From: Prorocentrum cordatum
Taxonomy: Eukaryota; Sar; Dinophyceae; Prorocentrales; Prorocentraceae
Direction: 5' to 3'
Length of the DNA: 64,000 bases
Assembly: GCA_963575745.1 (NCBI GenBank)
Contig: CAUYUJ010020733.1
Span: 1-64,000, forward strand
The notes under the pieces are model-generated. The model was not told where the DNA came from, searched no databases, and saw nothing but the letters and a program-made list of their open reading frames with translations. Position numbers and translations under genes: made by a program. Positions 51,799 to 62,565 of the stretch are shown one piece after another (the first letter of the stretch is position 1; each line of letters begins with the position of its first letter).

Positions 51799-52147
51799 AA
51801 CCTTTCCCTATGCAAACACCCCTTAAGCAAACCTAAGCGGGAAAACCCGTGCAAACCGCGAACAAATGCTAAACAATTCTTAGCATGGGGGAACAAATGT
51901 CCTGAGAGAAACGGGTCCTGGACCCTGGGGCCTCCCCCCAGGACCAAATTTTCATCCCGAATCGCTGTCGGACAGTCCCGGGGCCCGTGGAGGGCCCCAG
52001 GAAACCCAAAGCGGCGAAAAAGCCTCAGGACCCGTTGCCCTCTCGGGACCCGGCTCCCCCCAGTGAGCTTTCCCTGTGGGCCCATCGGCACGCCACGACG
52101 CCTCGCCACCGCTGGAGCCTGTACGGCCATGGCTTGTCCCCCGAGAC

Positions 52148-52246
52148 CTCGGCGGTGCGCCCCACCAGCGCCTGCAGCTCGGCGCTCGCTCGCCCGGCGA
52201 CGTCGTCCAGGGCCCGGTGCACCTCCGCGGCGCCCTGCCGCTGCTC
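52148..52246 (-). CDS. Coiled-coil-like gene, exon c
   Basis: 99 bases, phase 0 to 0. The acceptor is CGCTATCAG before GAGCAG; the donor is GCCGAG before GTCTCG. Confidence 0.6.
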
Positions 52247-55200
52247 CTGATAGCGGCGCGCGCAAGAGAATGGGGGAACGGGGGGAGGCTCCTCGAGGAG
52301 GCTGACTGTTTCGAGGCGCGCCGGTCCTACATCGATGGATGAAGCCGCCCGCATTCTGAGAAGCAGCCTCGTGAGAAGCCTTCCCCCTCTCCGCCCGCCC
52401 CCTTCCGCGCGTGGCCGAGCTCCGCCGCGCGCGCGCGGGCGTCCAGCGCCACGTCCCGCGCGCGCTGGAAGCCGGCCTGGAGGTCCGCGAACTGCCTGGG
52501 TTGTATTAGGCGGCGATCCCAGGGGAGGAGTGAAACGGGGTTTCTCAGAAGGCTCGGACACCCCCCAGCCTTCTGATACGTTTTCTCGGTTCTAGGATTT
52601 CCCTGAAGACGCAGAAATCCAATCACTGGTCGGAAGGCTTCTCCCCGCCGCGTTCTGAAAAGGCCTCATCCTTTCACTTCCCCCCTCTCACGACGCCGAC
52701 CCATAGTTGCAAGAAGGGGTTTCGTCCGTTCGCAACACCGGCCGTTTCCTGCAGTGCCGCCCACCCAGGTGACGCCACGACTCTCGCTGCCCTCCAAAAC
52801 GTTGTTGGTGATTCGTGAGAAATCCCAGACGGCGACGGCCTGGAGCTCCGCGAATACACCCTCATAACAGGCCCACCGATCAAGGAGGTCATTTATAAAG
52901 AAATCCGCGCGCGAGGTACGCTTCGGGGGAAAAGCTGGAGTATCTTGAGCGCAGCAGCTTCTTGAAACCTCCGCTGGGAGTCACCGCGCACAACGCGACG
53001 CGAAGAAGCACAAGGTACCCCGACGAAAAATACGTGCCCTCTTGATGCGCGTTCTCAATGTAAGCGCCCTCGTCAGAGGCGCACGCCGAAGCGAACATAT
53101 GCGACAACTAGCTAGCAGTGTGTGCATGCCTGGGGGCCAGCTGTGGGCTGGGGGCACAGGCGGCGATGATGGCGCATTCACCTCCGCGGCGATGCTTGAC
53201 GGCGCGTCGCCACAAACGCCGCCAGAAAGCAAGTCCGACGCGAGTCTCGATGCGACGCGCGGCCCGCAATCGGGGACACGAGCTGGCGGCAGAACCAAAA
53301 GCTCGGGCGCGCCCGAGCACGGCGCAACGACGCAACGACACGGCGCGCCCGAATGCGCGGCGACGCGGCTGCCCTGCGCGCCGGCCGCGCAACCCGCGCC
53401 GCTTGGGCCCCGTCCTCGCACGCGCGCGCGCTGGAGTGCGCGCCTCGTGGGCCGGTGGGAGCAGGCCTCGTCGGGCGGCGGCTTCGCTGGGCTCGCGCGT
53501 CAACGGGCGCAGGTTCTGATTGGCACCGGGCCCCGCGCGAACGAGCTTCAGCGGGCGCAGACGTCGGCGGGCGCAGCTTCAGCCGGCGCACGCATCATTG
53601 GGCGCAGGGGCCAGCGCGCGCAGACACCAGCTGCCGCAAGTGTCAGTGGGCGCTGACGTCTGTGGACGCAGGCTCAATGACGGGTGCAAACCCGTCAGCG
53701 GGAGCAGACATCAGCAGGCGAAGAAAACACTGGGCGCGGGCTTCTGCGTGGGCGTGACCCAGTGAGCGCAGACGTGACCGGCGCCGACTTCAGCGGAAAT
53801 ATAGTTGGAGCGCGCGCAGGGCGCACATGGAGGAGACTTCGGGGTCGGCGCAAAGGGCGGGCCATCCCCGAGAAAGACCAGCGGATCACCGAGTTCATTG
53901 CGCGACTTGACTACGCCTCTTGACTCAACTACGGGGGCGCGTCGCCCGTTCGAGCTGACTGCCTGAGTGCGCGGCCGCTCCGCGGCTTGACTGCGCCCCT
54001 CGACTGCCCGAAAGCGCGGTTTCTCCGCGCCTCGACTACCCGAGTGCGCAGCCCTCAGCTCATTGAACGCCCAGGCGCGGGCGCGAGATTCGTCTTGACC
54101 GCGCGGGCGCGCCTTGAATGCCCGAGTTGACGCGCGCTGGCGGCGATGGAGGGCTTTCCAGCCTGATGCGCCCGCGCCGAATTCAGCCCGCAAGCCGAAC
54201 TCGAACTCGCTGGCGCCATGACCAGCGGAGACGCGGCAAGCCTCTCTCGGCGTCTGGGACCTGGGCCACAACACCGCTCGCAGCGGGGGCCTCATTTGTC
54301 ACCGCACACCGACCAAGGGCCCCAAGAAACCCCACCCTGAAGCGGGGGCTTCAACGGCCAACCTTCCTTGTCGCTTGGCCTCGAGAGAAAATCCAGACAT
54401 AGGCCATTTTGACCGAATTTGCATTGATATACTGGCCCCTCGGGGGTCCTACAAGGCCATGGGAGTGAGATGGTTTTGCCTCAGAACGCGCCAGTATTGC
54501 ACAAGAGAACGCCGACAGTGGCCAGAAGAGGTCCAATATTGCCTCAAGAGCGCCCAGGACCGCCCGAATAACGTCTGTGGAACGATCCCAAATGCCGAAC
54601 TTCGGGCCCTAGACGAGCAGCGTCAATTGGTACTGGCTCGTTATACCTTCGGCGGCCTTCAAAATGGCCCCAGGATGGCACGATCGGCTCTCAAAAGGGC
54701 CCGAGCAACGCCAGACGAGGAGCACAACAACCCCCTAAAAGGGCGCCAAGGGAGCCCAAATATGGCCGCGGAAAACGCCCGAGCAACACCAACATGTATC
54801 TAAGTTTGCTATGGTTGGCCAACTGTTTGTCTGTATGTTGGCGTACGCCCCGTCTCCCGACAGTTCACGTGGGTACCCTTTTCTGGATGATCACGAATGG
54901 AGACGCGAGAAGTGGACAACAACATCGAAAAACATGTGGCCAAGACTGTGTTCACTAGGGCGCGGGTGACAGTGGCGGGGGGCCCTCCTTCACGCGGGCG
55001 CGTAGCACGGCGCCTTCTCTGCCTGCGCCCGCCAGTGCTTCTTCCCAAGGCAACGCTACTGTGTTCTGTACATGAATTCGGATACCTGGCATCGTATCAA
55101 AGACAGCAGCAAGACCGAAACCGCTTGGCTTTGCGGCAAACAGCTGCATCCAGCGCCAACTGGTGGACCTGGAGCAGGAGCAGAACCGAACAAAAGTGGA

Positions 55201-57866
55201 TAGTACAGCGGCTGGGCACAATAAAGCAGAGGATCTTGCAATCGGAGTAGAAGTACGCGTGGGTAGAAGAAGTTGAAACGTGATCGGAGCAAAATCAACT
55301 ATACCAGAAGGGCGACGACAAAATCAAAGCGGAGCAAAATCCATCAGAAAATGTGTGCTATTCATGTGCGCCCAACATGTTTCCGGCAGGAAGATACGCG
55401 GCCGAAAGCAGAGCAACTTCAAGATAATCGGTGTAGGGACCAAACTAACTTGCTCCCAACGATCTCTTGATTACAGAAGTTGATACGGGAGTAGTGCCCC
55501 CAACCATCTCGCGCTTCCAAACGAGAGCTTCTTCTGACCCAGGGTCACGCACAACTTGTACTACATCAATACCGTGGCAGGATGGCCAGAAAGCGCCCCC
55601 CCACCAAGCAAACACAATAACATGCCTGAACGCGTGTCGCCCCTGGGGAGGCGACGCACGCTTGGTATATGTATGTTTGGATGACGCCGATTTTCGGAGG
55701 TAACTGCTGGGAAGTCTTCGCAGGCACGAGTAAGGGCTATGGAGTCTGATCTAAGGGTCATTAAGCCAGATCGGGCCCGATAAAGCAAAAGATCGGATCG
55801 GTTTAAGCCACTTGTTAAATGGCAGCCCCAAATGCTGCATTCTAGTATTTTTTTTGGGGGGCGCAAATATGCAGGTCGGGAATGTCCTCCTACAGGCGGA
55901 GTTCGGAAGGAAACCCGGGAGACCCGGGACACCCTGGAGGCAAGCGGGGCGTCTCTTGGCACGGGCTTCCACCGCAGGGACTCCTCCTCCTCCTCCTCCT
56001 CCTCCTCCTCCTCCTCCTCCTCCTCCATCTCCTCCTCCTCCTCCTCCTCCTCCTCGTCCTCCTTCTCCTCCTCCTCCTCCTCCTCCTCCTCCTCCTCCTC
56101 CTCCTCCAGCCCCGCCGCCTGCGCACAGGGCCCCCCCCCCTCGGGCCACCTCGGGAGGCCTGGAGCTGAGCACCGACATCAACACAGTGGGCTGCCTCCA
56201 CAAAGGGGAAGGTGATCCTCGATTTCGGTGTTGGTGGTAATACTTCGGTCACCTTGGAAGCCAGGATATTACCATCATCGCCGAGATCGGGATCTTCTTC
56301 CCTCGGTGGAGGCACACCGGCGATATTGGTGTTGGCGTCAACCTATCATAGGCCTGCGACCGCCCCCTGTGGGCGCCGCCAAGCCTGGTGGGAAGGAAAC
56401 TGTGATAGACCGGGGCAGTGGCGTGCCCGACAGTATCCGTGCTTTGCTCTTGCAAGCTGGAATGCCCAAACACTGGGTTTCGGTCGGGCATCTTCTCCTA
56501 CAGGTGACTGTCGGACTAAGAAGAAAAACAGTTGAAACAGAATCAAACATGTTCAGGAAGATTCAAACAATCGTCTCCAGACTATGTCTGACGATTTTTG
56601 GATAATCCTCCTGTAGAGGGACATGCCCGAGTCAACACTGGGCTTACAGCGCCCTGGTCTCATGAGAATCCAAAGGCTCCTCTCACAGCTGTGCCATTGT
56701 CTCGGGTGGCCCCAGATCGCGGGAGGCCTCCACATCGCGCGAACAAAATCACAGGCAGCTTACCAGCCTGGAACATATCCCTATCCCTATGTTGGGCATC
56801 GCCTCATCAAGATGGCGATCTTAGGGATTTCCTCAGTTTCTGAGGGTGCATTCTTAAGATTGTCATCTCCTTTTAGCGTGTCAATCTTAGGGGTAGGGAT
56901 AAGTTCAAGGCTGGTGAGCAGCGACCTCAAATGACACGAAGCGAGCCTGGGAGAGTCGCAACGCCGAGGGCGGACGAGGAGTGCATCTCTCGTCGCCCGG
57001 AGCGCCGCCCCTCCCCCTGGCGAGAAGGACTGGGGGAGGGGCTCCCTATACCTGCGCATTATCTTTGGGTGGAGGGCTCGGGTTAAGCCGGGCCTGTCCC
57101 CCTACAGGAGGATTTTCGACGACAAACAACAAATACTCAAAAAAAACTCAAAACATAGTACCCAGACGATGTTTGGACTATTTTGGGGGATTCTTATTAT
57201 TTTTCGTCGAAAATCCCCATGTAGGGGGACAGGCCCGACTTAACCCTATACCTGCGCATTTTCTCAGGGTGGAGGGCTCGGGGTGCAATGCGTATGGGCT
57301 TCTGTACTTCGAAGAACAATCCGTCTTGTGATTCACCTTTTGCGGACTCAAGCCTCGAAAATCAAGCCAAACGGCATTTCAGACGTCACCCTTTGCCCTC
57401 CACCCAAAAAAAAATGCTCGGATACAGTCCTGGGGGTAACGCGAAGGGCCCTGACTGCCAGAAGCATGCGCGCGGACCCGGGGGGCGCAAACCATGGCCG
57501 GTGGCACGTGCGCGGCCCAGGGGAAAGGGCGAGGAGACGTCGTTGAAGAAGAGGGGGCCGAGAAATCTGCGGAGACCTCATGGCCCTGGCCATGAGATCC
57601 CCCCATCCCCCATCGCCATCAGACCTCCTGGCCCTGACCCCTGACCATGATATCCCCCCCCATCGTCATCACCCCGCTCTCGGCCGCCTCCGAGGGGGGG
57701 CGGCTTTCCCGTATACTTCTGGGGCTATCCTGGGGCGCCCGGGCTGCCTGGTGAAGCCCCTGCGCCGGGCGGCCAGGTGCTCCTCCAGCGCGGCGGACGC
57801 CTCGGCGGCGGCGTCGACGTGGTTCCCGACCGCACAAGTCTCCGCTGCACAGCGCCGGCTGCACTC
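52148..57866 (-). CDS. Split gene for a coiled-coil-like protein (partial, three exons)
   Basis: Three minus-strand exons join in frame. 57866-57748 reads ECSRRCAAETCAVGNHVDAA, then AEASAALEEHLAARRRGFT. 52495-52402 reads QFADLQAGFQRARDVALDAR, then ARAAELGHARK. 52246-52148 reads EQRQGAAEVHRALDDVAGRA, then SAELQALVGRTAE. The Ala/Arg/Glu/Leu pattern with hydrophobics every three to four residues suggests long helices or a coiled coil. Codons are almost all GC-ending. All borders are AG before G. The joins are phase 2 then phase 0. The first intron would be 5.25 kb and holds four TIR or foldback elements. Start, end and function are unknown, and the family is not recognised. Chance matching of phase cannot be excluded for so few exons. 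Confidence 0.55.
52402..52495 (-). CDS. Coiled-coil-like gene, exon b
   Basis: 94 bases, phase 2 to 0. The acceptor is ACAACCCAG before GCAG; the donor is CGGAAG before GGGGCG, unusual in starting GG. Confidence 0.55.
52750..52871 (-). CDS. Candidate exon, unrecognised
   Basis: Reads GVFAELQAVAVWDFSRITNN, then VLEGSESRGVTWVGGTAG, after the acceptor GTTATGAG before GGTG. Its place within the 5-kb intron of the coiled-coil gene suggests an extra exon, but the donor and phase could not be fixed. Confidence 0.35.
53000..53560. other. GC-rich region open on both strands
   Basis: The plus-strand frame GDDGAFTSAAMLDGASPQTP near 53165 looks protein-like, but so does the reverse; no splice chain seen. 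Confidence 0.3.
53560..53790. repeat. Degenerate GGGCGCAGACGTCAGC minisatellite
   Basis: About a dozen units of roughly 18-20 bp. Confidence 0.75.
53915..54160. repeat. Degenerate CGACTGCCCGAGTGCGCGG repeats
   Basis: Units of about 45-50 bp built from GACT(G/A)C, CCCGA(G/A)(T/A)GCGC, TCCGCG. Confidence 0.65.
54375..54803 (+). other. Open frame of 142 codons, unrecognised
   Basis: ATG to stop, ordinary texture (EEVQYCLKSAQDRPNNVCGT, RQLVLARYTFGG). Codons are not GC3-biased and it runs opposite to every supported gene, so it is probably not a gene. Confidence 0.2.
54978..55145 (-). CDS. Candidate exon, unrecognised
   Basis: Reads LFAAKPSGFGLAAVFDTMPG, then IRIHVQNTVALPWEEALAGA, with donor GTGAAG before GAGGGC. 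The plus strand of the same DNA is open for 117 codons (54897-55250) and is equally plausible by eye. It lies in the long intron of the coiled-coil gene. Confidence 0.3.
55876..55900. repeat. Solo left terminus, TCGGGCATGTCC family
   Basis: TCGGGAATGTCCTCCTACAG, then GCGGA, with no matching right end within 400 bp. Confidence 0.7.
55980..56108. repeat. CCT microsatellite
   Basis: Nearly pure CCT. Confidence 0.95.
56156..56355. mobile_element. Foldback element, ACCAACACCAA family, copy 2 (inverted)
   Basis: 200 bp, the reverse complement of 18066-18262 in order: GGTGATCCTCGATTTCGGTG, TTGGTGGTAATAC, CCAGGATATTACCATCATCG, GGAGGCACACCGGCGATATT, AGGCCT ends. Confidence 0.8.
56484..56630. mobile_element. 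TCGGGCATGTCC family, copy 4
   Basis: 147 bp: TCGGGCATCTTCTCCTACAG at the left, TCCTGTAGAGGGACATGCCC then GA at the right. The interior AGACTATGTCTGACGATTTT is shared in diverged form by the family. Confidence 0.85.
57046..57283. mobile_element. TCGGGCATGTCC family, copy 5, flanked by a 38-bp direct repeat
   Basis: The element is 57084-57242 (TAAGCCGGGCCTGTCCCCCT and AGGGGGACAGGCCCGACTTA). On both sides stands CTATACCTGCGCATT(A/T)TCT..GGGTGGAGGGCTCGGG. Confidence 0.85.
57748..57866 (-). CDS. Coiled-coil-like gene, exon a
   Basis: 119 bases, phase 0 to 2. The acceptor is GCCGCCAAG before GAGTGC, though the frame is open and protein-like further upstream (RLVARAAK). The donor is ACCAG before GCAGCC (GC type). 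Confidence 0.55.
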
Positions 57867-57954
57867 CTTGGCGGCGCGGGCCACGAGCCGGAGGCAAGGA
57901 ACACAGTCGGTACCGAATCGGGAGGTCGGATCGGATGTGAGGGGAGGGGAACCG

Positions 57955-58150
57955 AGAACAACAACAACGACAACAACAGCAACAGCAACAGCAACAGAAA
58001 CAGCAACAACAACACCAACACCACCAACAACACCAACAACAAACGAACAGCAAACAGCAAACAGCAAACAGCAAACAGCAAATAGCAAACAGCAAACAAC
58101 AAACAACAAACAACTAACAACAAACAACAAACAACAATAACGACAACAAC
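57955..58150. repeat. CAA and ACAGCAA microsatellite
   Basis: AACAACAACG, ACAGCAACAGCAAC, then ten or so ACAGCAA units and ACAACAA. Confidence 0.95.
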
Positions 58151-58700
58151 ACTTTTAAGACTGTTCATTATTATCTGCTCGCGCGTCATTCAATATGCAA
58201 ATCCCAAACCCTGGATACCCACCCTCTTCGTCTTCGATCGTACCCCCTTGTATATTCATTCCCTGCCGCGTGTGGTTGGTGAAGCCCTTGAAAACGAAGG
58301 GTAACAGATAACGGGGAAGAACGAGGACGAAAGGATCGAAGGAAGGGAGGAGGGGCAAGAAGGACGAGGAGGACGATGATTTGCGCTGTGAGTGGCGATT
58401 CAGCTTGCGCCATGGCTTGCGCCGGCACCTCCAACACAGGTGAACAATAAGTTCTTAAAAAAAATATGAGGAAGTATCAAGCGGGAGCCGCGATCCGCTG
58501 GTAAATTGCAAGGAAGTCCCTGGTAACAAAACAGGGTGCGAGCCCAGGGAAGGGCACTTCAATCGAAAAAAAAAAATGTGCACCGGACGGGGGAGATCAC
58601 CATTAATCATTCTTCAGAAATGAGAGTTCAACAACAACGACAACAACATCAACAACAACAGCAATTACGCTACCGAGGAACCCCACATACTTATATTACG
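58150..58700. repeat. Dispersed repeat unit (CTTCGATCGTACCCC, GGGAGCCG, (CAA)n), copy 1
   Basis: CTTCGTCTTCGATCGTACCC at 58223, AGTATCAAGCGGGAGCCG at 58473, CAGGGTGCGAGCCCAGGGAA at 58529, then ATCATTCTTCAG and AACAACAACG. Same order at 62040-62340 plus 62600, and at 63100-63350. Confidence 0.7.
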
Positions 58701-58767
58701 GCTGGAGTGATGGGAGCTGAAGTGAAGCATGTGAGAATGTTGGTGGCCATTGCCCCGCCGATACCGC

Positions 58768-60445
58768 TGTGCCCTGCCCTGGACGACCGTCACGGATAGC
58801 GGCCGCGGTGAGAAACCACCCCCTGCGCACCCCCTCTGGTGTCGAGAATATGCCATGCGTGCTGTGCCCTGGACGACCGTCACGAGTAGCGGCCGCGGTG
58901 AGAGACCACCCCCTGCGCACCCCCTACGGCGTCGAGAATATGCCATGCCTGCTGTGCCCTGGACGACCGTCACGAGTAGCGGCCGCGGTGAGAGACCACC
59001 CCCTGCGCACCCCCTATGGTGTCGAGAATATGCCATGCCTGCTGTGCCCGGACGACCGTCACGAGTAGCGGCCGCGGTGAGAGACCACCCCCTGCGCACC
59101 CCCTATGGTGTCGAGAATATGCCTGCTGTGCCCTGGACGACCGTCACGGATAGCGGCTGCGCACCCCCTGGTGTCGAGAAATGCCATGCCTGCTGTGCCC
59201 TGGACGACCGTCACGGATAGCGGCCGCGGTGAGAGACCACCCCCTGCGCACCCCCTTATGGTGTCGAGAATATGCCATGCCTGCTGTGCCCTGGACGACC
59301 GTCACGGATAGCGGCCGCGGTGAGAGACCACCCCCTGCGCACCCCTATGGTGTCGAGAATATGCCATGCCTGCTGTGCCCTGGACGACCGTCACGGATAG
59401 CGGCCGCGGTGAGAGACCACCCCCTGCGCACCCCCTATGGTGTCGAGAATATGCCATGCCTGCTGTGCCCTGGACGACCGTCACGGATAGCGGCCGCGGT
59501 GAGAGACCACCCCCTGCGCACCCCCTCATGGTGTCGAGAATATGCCATGCCTGCTGTGCCTGGACGACCGTCACGATAGCGCCAGAGACCCCCCCCTGCG
59601 CACCCCCTATGCCGAGAATATGCCATGCCTGCTGTGCCTGGACGACCGTCACGGATAGCGGCCGCGGTGAGAGACCACCCCCTGGGCACACCCTATGGTG
59701 TCGAGAATATGCCATGCCTGCTGTGCCTGGACGACCGTCACGGATAGCGGCCGCGGTGAGAGACCACCCCCTGCGCACCCCCTATGGTGTCGAGAGTATG
59801 CCATTCCTGCTGTCCCTCTGGTGTCGAGAATATGCCATGCCTGCTGTGCCCTGGACGACCGTCACGGATAGCGGCCGCGGTGAGAGACCACCCCCTGCGC
59901 ACCCCCTATGGTGTCGAGAATATGCCATGCCTGCTGTGCCCTGGACGACCGTCACGGATAGCGGCCGCGGTGAGAGACCACCCCCTGCGCACCCCCTATA
60001 GATATGCCATGCTGCTGTGCCCTGGACGAACGGATAGCGGCCGCGGTGAGAGACCACCCCCTGCGCCTGCCTGCTGTGCCCTGGACGACCGTCACCGTGA
60101 GAGACCACCCCCTGCGCACCCCCTATGGAGATATGCCATGCCTGCTGTGCCCTGGACGACCGTCACGGATAGCGGCCGCGGTGAGAGACCACCCCCTGCG
60201 CACCCCCTATGGTGTCGAGAATATGCCATGCCTGCTGTGCCCTGGACGACCGTCACGGATAGCGGCCGCGGTGAGAGACCACCCCCCTGCGCACCCCCTA
60301 TGGTGTCGAGAATATGCCATGCCTGCTGTGCCCTGGACGACCGTCACGGATAGCGGCCGCGGTGAGAAACCACCCCCTGCGCCCCCCTTATGGTGTCGAG
60401 AATATGCCATGCCTGCTGTGCCCTGGACGACCCTCACGGATTGTG
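58768..60445. repeat. 90-bp minisatellite, about 19 units
   Basis: Unit: GCCCTGGACGACCGTCACGG, ATAGCGGCCGCGGTGAGAGA, CCACCCCCTGCGCACCCCCT, ATGGTGTCGAGAATATGCCA, TGCCTGCTGT. The first four full units read GAGTAGC or GGATAGC. Several units near 59140, 59570 and 60005-60130 are truncated. Ninety bases is thirty codons, so all frames stay open, but indels break each frame. Confidence 0.97.
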
Positions 60446-60567
60446 CAGACGTCTTGGGTGTATGATGCAGTGAACATGCGTCTTGTGTGTGCGAGTGTGT
60501 GCATGCTTGCGGCTGTATGTAGACGCGTGTCTCATATACTTGCCGTGCATGTGTTGGCCGCGGGTTG

Positions 60568-60665
60568 GGGAGAGGAATGAAGAGGAGGAGGGGAGGGGAG
60601 GAGACGCGGGTGCGCCGCGGCAGGGAAGAAAACCAGAACCCCACGAAACATGTGGGGAACAACAG

Positions 60666-60701
<36 letters not shown>

Positions 60702-60720
60702 TCAGGGGCAACAGCGTGGA
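60568..60720. repeat. GGA then CAA microsatellites
   Basis: GAGGAGGAGGGGAGG at 60580, AACAGCAACAACAACAACAA at 60660. Confidence 0.8.
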
Positions 60721-60759
60721 ATGGAGACTCCACGCTGCAATGTCCCGGCGGAGAACCGC

Positions 60760-61010
60760 GGGCAACGCGTCCTCCTCCTCCTCCTCGTTCTCCTCCTTCT
60801 CATCCTCCAGACCCTGAGTCTTCGTATCGTGCCATTGGGTTCCTCCCCCACCAACACCTGCTCCTGCAACCCCCTGAAACACGACCACCCCTGCATCTCC
60901 CTCATCATCGTCGTCCTCCTACTGCTCGTGGCCGTTCTGCCCATCATCCTCATCCCGCTCCCTCCCTTCTCTTCCTCTTCCTCCTCTTACTCGTGCTCCT
61001 GCACCTCCTT
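60760..61010. repeat. CCT-rich tract
   Basis: Interrupted CTCCTC repeat. Confidence 0.7.
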
Positions 61011-61019
61011 CTCCTCAAA

Positions 61020-61535
61020 CGATTGCGCCAGCAGAGGGGTTGAACTGTGTCGCCTGGTTGCGTTTGCGGCTGCTGTTGCGCCCGCGGGCGGGTTGAAATG
61101 TGTCGCCGGATTGCGAATTCGGTTGCTCCCACGGGCGGGCTGAAATGTGTCGCCTGGTTCCGACTGCGGTTGCGGTTGCGCCCGCGGGCGGGTTGAAATG
61201 TGTCGCCTGGTTGCGGTTGCCGATGCGGTTGCGTCCGCGGGCGGGTTGAAATGTGTCGCCTGATTGCGAATGCGGATGCGCCCACGGGCGGGCTGAAATG
61301 TGTCGCATGGTTGCGACTGCGGTTGCGGTTGCGCCCGCGGGCGGGTTGAAATGTGTCGCCTGGTTGCGATTGCAGTTGCGCCCGCGGGCGGGTTGAAATG
61401 TGTTGCCTGATTGCGATTGCGGTTGCGATAGCGGGCGGGTTGACCTGTGTCGCCTTGTGGCAATTGCTGTTGCGCCCGCGGGCGGGTTGAAATGCGCCGC
61501 CCGGCTGCGATTGCGGTTGCGCCCACGGTGCCACG
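61020..61535. repeat. Minisatellite of CGCCCGCGGGCGGGTTGAAA units
   Basis: About ten units of 48-54 bp: CGCCCGCGGGCGGGTTGAAA, TGTGTCGCCTGGTTGCG, then a variable GCGGTTGCG stretch. Confidence 0.95.
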
Positions 61536-61669
61536 AGCGGCATCGAGGGGCTCAAATGGCTGGCGGGCCACGATAGCCGCGGAGGAGAGGCCACGAGGGC
61601 AGCGGCGGCGCCTCCAAAAATCCAGCTGCGGTATCGCGGCCGGCAGCGAGGAGCAGCGGAACGGTTGGG

Positions 61670-61795
61670 TCGCGCGGTGCCCTCCTGCAGGCGGAGCTCG
61701 TGAGGAAAGTTGGACATGGTCACATAGGAAAAAAAAAGAAAGAAGTCGTACCCTGACTAAGTTTGAACATTCCTGCTGTAGAGAGACCTGCCCGA
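61670..61795. mobile_element. TCGGGCATGTCC family, copy 6 (left end diverged)
   Basis: TCGCGCGGTGCCCTCCTGCA, then GGCGGA, at the left. ATTCCTGCTGTAGAGAGACC then TGCCCGA at the right, preceded by CTGACTAAGTTTGAAC as in the other copies. Confidence 0.7.
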
Positions 61796-62039
61796 CGAGA
61801 CGGAGCGGGCGGAAAAAGCAGCGAGGGGCGACTGCGGGCCCGGGCGGGTCGGGCGGGCGGATCCTGACGAGCGGGTCGAGCGGGCGGATCGCGAGTACGT
61901 GAGTCCTGCACAATTGATTCGCCAGGGAGTCTCGAGCGGGAGAGCGATACCCAAGCAACCTATACTGAGGTCCCAGGCGAGGGCACAAATCTGGAATGGC
62001 ACGAGCGCGGCGCGATTCTTGAGTAAATTGGGAGGAAGT

Positions 62040-62345
62040 CTTGAGCGGGAGCGGGGGGGAAATAAACGGTGAGGGAGTATCAAGCGGGAGCCGTTGTTGC
62101 TGTAGATCGGAAGCAAGGGGTCGAATGTGAGTCGAACGACTTTCCATGATGGAAACAGGGTTCGAACCCCAGGACGGGCCCTTCCACTTAAGAAATACAA
62201 TGGTTACCAGAGAGGGGGGACTAACCCTGAGTATGATTCAACAGTTAGAAGCTCAAAAAAGAACAACTACCGCAACAACAACACTTACAACAACAACCAC
62301 ACCAACAGCCACAACAACAACCACAACAACAGCCACAATAAACAA
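62040..62345. repeat. Dispersed repeat unit, copy 2, with a tRNA-like B-box
   Basis: GAGTATCAAGCGGGAGCCG, CAGGGTTCGAACCCCAGGA (a good RNA polymerase III B-box, GGTTCGAACCC), ACAATGGTTACCAGAGAGGG, then CAA repeats. No matching A-box or cloverleaf found. Confidence 0.6.
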
Positions 62346-62565
62346 CCGCAACAACAGCATCAACAACAACACCAACACCAACACCAACAGCAATACCAAC
62401 AACAACAACATAAACAGCCACAACAAAAGCAACCGCAACAGCAACAATAATAGCAACAACACCAACCGTAGTTACATCAACACCAGCAACAGCAGCAACA
62501 GCAACAGAGCCTACAGCAGCAACGGCAACAGAAACACCATCAACAGCATAAACATCATCAATCAT
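62262..62565. repeat. CAA / ACAGC microsatellite
   Basis: Runs of ACAACAAC, CAACAGC and ACCAAC. Confidence 0.9.

Noticed and set aside
55996-56108. Poly-Pro, poly-Ser and poly-Leu proteins from CCT tracts
   Set aside because: The same is true of all CCT/GGA tracts: every frame is open because the repeat is a triplet; no flanking coding sequence supports them.
58768-60445. The regularly spaced repeat as a CRISPR array or a 30-residue repeat protein
   Set aside because: Units are directly tandem without unique spacers, the host is eukaryotic, and indels shift every frame.
62146-62200. An intact tRNA gene around GGTTCGAACCC
   Set aside because: No acceptor stem, anticodon arm or D-arm pairs with it.
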